Assembly (NCBI GenBank): GCA_963757115.1
Contig: CAVWQV010000016.1
Coordinates: 1 to 64,000, forward strand
Reading direction: 5' to 3'
From: CAVWQV01 sp963757115
Lineage (GTDB): Bacteria > Pseudomonadota > Alphaproteobacteria > Acetobacterales > Acetobacteraceae
Length of the DNA stretch: 64,000 nucleotides
Below the pieces are notes generated by a model. It was not told the origin of the DNA and ran no database searches. It worked only from the letters and a program-made list of their open reading frames with translations. This document shows, one piece after another, positions 61,632 through 64,000 of this stretch; the first letter of the stretch is position 1, and each line of letters starts with the position of its first letter. The position numbers and the translations under genes were made by a program.

Positions 61632-63675
61632 CGGCGGTGCCGATGCCGGCGCGATCGGTGGCGCGGCCGAGATAGGCCCGCAGCACGTCCTTGTTCCGCC
61701 GCACCTCGTCCGGCGAGCCGCGCGCGATCACCTCGCCGTGGTCCAGCACGAAAACCATGTCGGCGAGCCGCGTCACGACATCGAGCTTGTGCTCGATCAG
61801 CAGCACGGTCAGTCCCTGGCGCTTGAGCCAGCCGATCTGCCGCGCAAGCTCGAGCGTTTCGGCCGGGTTCATCCCGGCGGTCGGCTCGTCGAGCATCAGC
61901 AGTTTCGGTCGCGAGGCGAGGGCGCGGGCGATCTCCGTGCGGCGGCGATTGGCGTAGGAAAGCCCGCTGACCTGATGATGGATGCGCGGCAGAAGTCGGT
62001 TGCCGAATATCGACAGCACTTCGCGTCCCCAATCCTCCGCTTCGGTTTCCTCCCGTCGCGACCAGCGCGGCCGGAGCATTGCGGCGAGCGGCCCCGTGGC
62101 GAGCCGCGCGTGCTGGCCGATCAGCACGTTCTGGATCACGGACAAGCTGGCGAACAGCCGGATGTTCTGGAAGGTGCGCGCAATGCCTTTCGCGATGATC
62201 GCGTGCTCGGGCAAGTCAGTGATCCGCTCGCCGTCGAACAGGACGTGGCCGTGGTCCGCGCGCACCAGGCCGGTAATCACGTTGAACAGCGTGGATTTGC
62301 CCGAGCCGTTCGGTCCGATCACAGCGACTGTCCGGCCCTGTTCCACTTCGAGGCTAACGGAATGCAACGCCACCAGGCCGCCGAAGCGGACGGTGATGCC
62401 CTCGACGGCAAGGCAAACCCCACCACTGGGCCGGCTTTCGCCGAGACCCGACAACGGCGTGAGTTCGTCGTCGCCGCGCTGCACGGAAGCGGCCTGCTCG
62501 TGGTCACTGAGTGCAGTGGGCGGGCGGCGGGCCGGGATCAGGCCCTCGCGCCGATACAGCATCATCAGCACGAGGATAAACCCGAAGATCAGCTCGATCG
62601 ACGGCACGAGATCGACATGCGCCAGCCACACGCTGCCGACCAGCCGGCCAGCAGCGTTCAGCCAGCCCGTCAGATCCTCGAGCCACCATGATTGCAGCAA
62701 CTGCAGAAACATTGCCCCGACGACGACGCCCCACACGCTGCCGATGCCGCCGAACACGACCATCACCAGGATCATAACGGACACGGGAAAGCCGAACATG
62801 TCGGGCGTGGCCGTTTGCAGCTTGGCGACGTAGAACACGCCCGTCATGCCGGCGAACGCGGCGCCGATGGCGAACGCCAGCAGCTTGTAGCGCGTCCGGT
62901 TCACGCCCATGGCGCCGGCGGCGATCTCGTCGTCGCGAATCGCCATCCAGGCCCGGCCGACGCGCGAATCGCGCAGCCGCACGCTGACGAACACCAGCAA
63001 TGCAACCAGCGCCAGGGCGACGTAGTAGTACGGCGCCGCGTCCACGCCGAAGCTCCACCCGAGCAGCCGCGGGGCGGCAATGCCGTTGAGGCCCGCGGCA
63101 CCGTTGGTGACGTCGGACAGATTGCGCACGACGATCGGGACGATCTCGCCGAACCCGAGCGTCACGATCGCCAGATAGTCGCCCCGCAGCCGCAACGTGG
63201 GAAAGCCGAACAGCACGCCCGAACCTGCCGCGACGAGTGCGGCCAGCGGAAGGGCGAGCCAGAACGACAGCGTGAAATGCACGAGGTCGCCCGCCTCGCC
63301 GGGCATCTTTGCGACCAGGCCGAACGCCTGGGCCACGCCCCATGCGTCGCTCCACGCCGGTTGCAATTGGAACGAGTTCAGAATGCCGTATGTGTAGGCT
63401 CCGATCGCGAAGAACGCGGCGTAGCCGAGATCGAGCAGGCCGGCGAAGCCGACCACGATGTTGAGCCCTAGAGCCAGGGTCGCGAACGCCAGCGCGTTGG
63501 CGAGCAAATCGATGTCAGCGTCGTTCGAATGCAACAACGGAAAGCACAAGGCGGCCAACGCGACCGCCGTGACGGCGAGCTGGCGCCACCTGGTTTCCGG
63601 CAACGCGCGCGACAGGCCGGCCAGCGGCCGTAGCGCCGTAAGGCGGCTAGGATTTTGTCGGCGCAAGACGCCCAA
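61621..63675 (-). CDS. Fused LivM permease - LivG ATPase
   Basis: A single intact frame of 684 residues. Residues about 30-370 are the LivM permease: LANALAFATLALGLNIVVGF, FPTLRLRGDYLAIVTLGFGE, IRDDEIAAGAMGVNRTRYKL. A linker of about 50 residues follows, rich in Glu and Ser. The rest (about 420-684) is LivG: VEGITVRFGGLVALHSVSLE, GPNGSGKSTLFN, GIARTFQNIRLFASLSVIQN, VSGLSYANRRRTEIARALAS, MLDEPTAGMNPAETLEL, LLIEHKLDVV. Fusions of this kind occur in proteobacteria. The start ATG 63675 overlaps the livH stop region by about 29 bases. Confidence 0.93.
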   Translation of the reverse strand: MGVLRRQNPSRLTALRPLAGLSRALPETRWRQLAVTAVALAALCFPLLHSNDADIDLLANALAFATLALGLNIVVGFAGLLDLGYAAFFAIGAYTYGILNSFQLQPAWSDAWGVAQAFGLVAKMPGEAGDLVHFTLSFWLALPLAALVAAGSGVLFGFPTLRLRGDYLAIVTLGFGEIVPIVVRNLSDVTNGAAGLNGIAAPRLLGWSFGVDAAPYYYVALALVALLVFVSVRLRDSRVGRAWMAIRDDEIAAGAMGVNRTRYKLLAFAIGAAFAGMTGVFYVAKLQTATPDMFGFPVSVMILVMVVFGGIGSVWGVVVGAMFLQLLQSWWLEDLTGWLNAAGRLVGSVWLAHVDLVPSIELIFGFILVLMMLYRREGLIPARRPPTALSDHEQAASVQRGDDELTPLSGLGESRPSGGVCLAVEGITVRFGGLVALHSVSLEVEQGRTVAVIGPNGSGKSTLFNVITGLVRADHGHVLFDGERITDLPEHAIIAKGIARTFQNIRLFASLSVIQNVLIGQHARLATGPLAAMLRPRWSRREETEAEDWGREVLSIFGNRLLPRIHHQVSGLSYANRRRTEIARALASRPKLLMLDEPTAGMNPAETLELARQIGWLKRQGLTVLLIEHKLDVVTRLADMVFVLDHGEVIARGSPDEVRRNKDVLRAYLGRATDRAGIGTADGG

Positions 63676-64000
63676 GCAAGCCCGACGGTTTCAACACCAG
63701 CACGAGCACCAGAATGGAGAAGATGATCACGTCTGCCCAGGATGCACCGATCAACTGGCTGCCGAACGCTTCGATGAGCCCGACCAGCACGCCCCCCAGC
63801 ATCGCCCCCGGTACGTTGCCGATGCCGCCCAGCACGGCGGCGGTGAACGCCCGTAGGCCGGCGGTGAAGCCGATAATGAAACTCGTAAAATTGTAGTAGA
63901 GGCCGAAGATCATGCCGGCCGCGCCGGCGAGTGCCGAGCCGAGAAAGAACGCAACGACGATCACCCGGTCGACATCCACGCCCATCATGCGCGCGGCCTC
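63647..64000 (-). CDS. livH: Branched-chain amino-acid-type ABC permease LivH (5' end outside window)
   Basis: C-terminal 117 residues of the LivH permease. AARMMGVDVDRVIVVAFFLG is the EAA-type loop, then LAGAAGMIFGLYYNFTSFII, AFTAAVLGGIGNVPGAMLGG and the last membrane segment, ending SGLLGRLAPTKS. The N-terminal part lies beyond the window. It is the first gene of the minus-strand order livH-livM/livG-livF seen here. Confidence 0.93.
   Translation of the reverse strand, partial: EAARMMGVDVDRVIVVAFFLGSALAGAAGMIFGLYYNFTSFIIGFTAGLRAFTAAVLGGIGNVPGAMLGGVLVGLIEAFGSQLIGASWADVIIFSILVLVLVLKPSGLLGRLAPTKS

Overview
The window reads as a chromosomal segment of a high-G+C alphaproteobacterium. The support is the gene order rimP-nusA-ylxR-infB-rbfA-truB-rpsO-pnp, a small SRP RNA next to dnaX-ybaB-recR, a glutathione synthetase, and protein sequences that read like Rhodospirillales/Acetobacterales. 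That placement is inference; no 16S rRNA gene is present. I found no tRNA, rRNA, CRISPR array or prophage.

Layout. 1-3.7 kb: a YbbA/YbbP-type ABC exporter divergent from a TesA-type esterase and thpR. 4.2-8 kb: hydrolases, a uracil-DNA glycosylase-like protein and a glycosyltransferase. 8.1-17.9 kb: the translation/RNA operon from rimP to pnp. 18-26.2 kb: a nitronate monooxygenase-like protein with a cysteine cluster, a membrane GT-C-like protein, gshB, a PAS-GGDEF-EAL protein and an epoxide-hydrolase-like enzyme. 26.2-27.8 kb: a His/Pro-rich secreted protein and a DUF4337 gene split by an IS630 remnant. 27.8-32.3 kb: an ECF sigma factor/anti-sigma pair with a cupredoxin and a Tat metallophosphoesterase, then a Tat flavin amine oxidase. 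32.3-35.3 kb: recR, ybaB, dnaX and the SRP RNA. 35.3-36.5 kb: an MFS transporter.

36.7-47.7 kb (+ strand) is a catabolic/uptake block: two near-twin SDR dehydrogenases around a peptide-type binding protein, the permeases and ATPases of that transporter, then a ribose-type sugar ABC system. 47.7-54.6 kb (- strand) is a second, complete peptide-type ABC operon that includes an amidase. 54.7-57.2 kb: nudC, DUF488, a Rieske protein and an orphan small gene. 57.5-64 kb: a branched-chain amino-acid-type ABC system (binding protein on +; livF, a fused livM-livG and truncated livH on -), with a luciferase-like monooxygenase and a cupin between them.

Many otherwise convincing genes, including pnp, dnaX and recR, are interrupted by single-base frameshifts. 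Several of these sit in short homopolymers. The simplest reading is indel error in the assembly, so I annotate these genes across the breaks and give the position of each break. The sequence features I find most worth checking are the IS630-split DUF4337 gene, the degenerate OppD-like ATPase, the four-cysteine nitronate monooxygenase-like protein, the operator-like palindrome near 36.5 kb and the LivM-LivG fusion. I did not find a convincing wholly new system.
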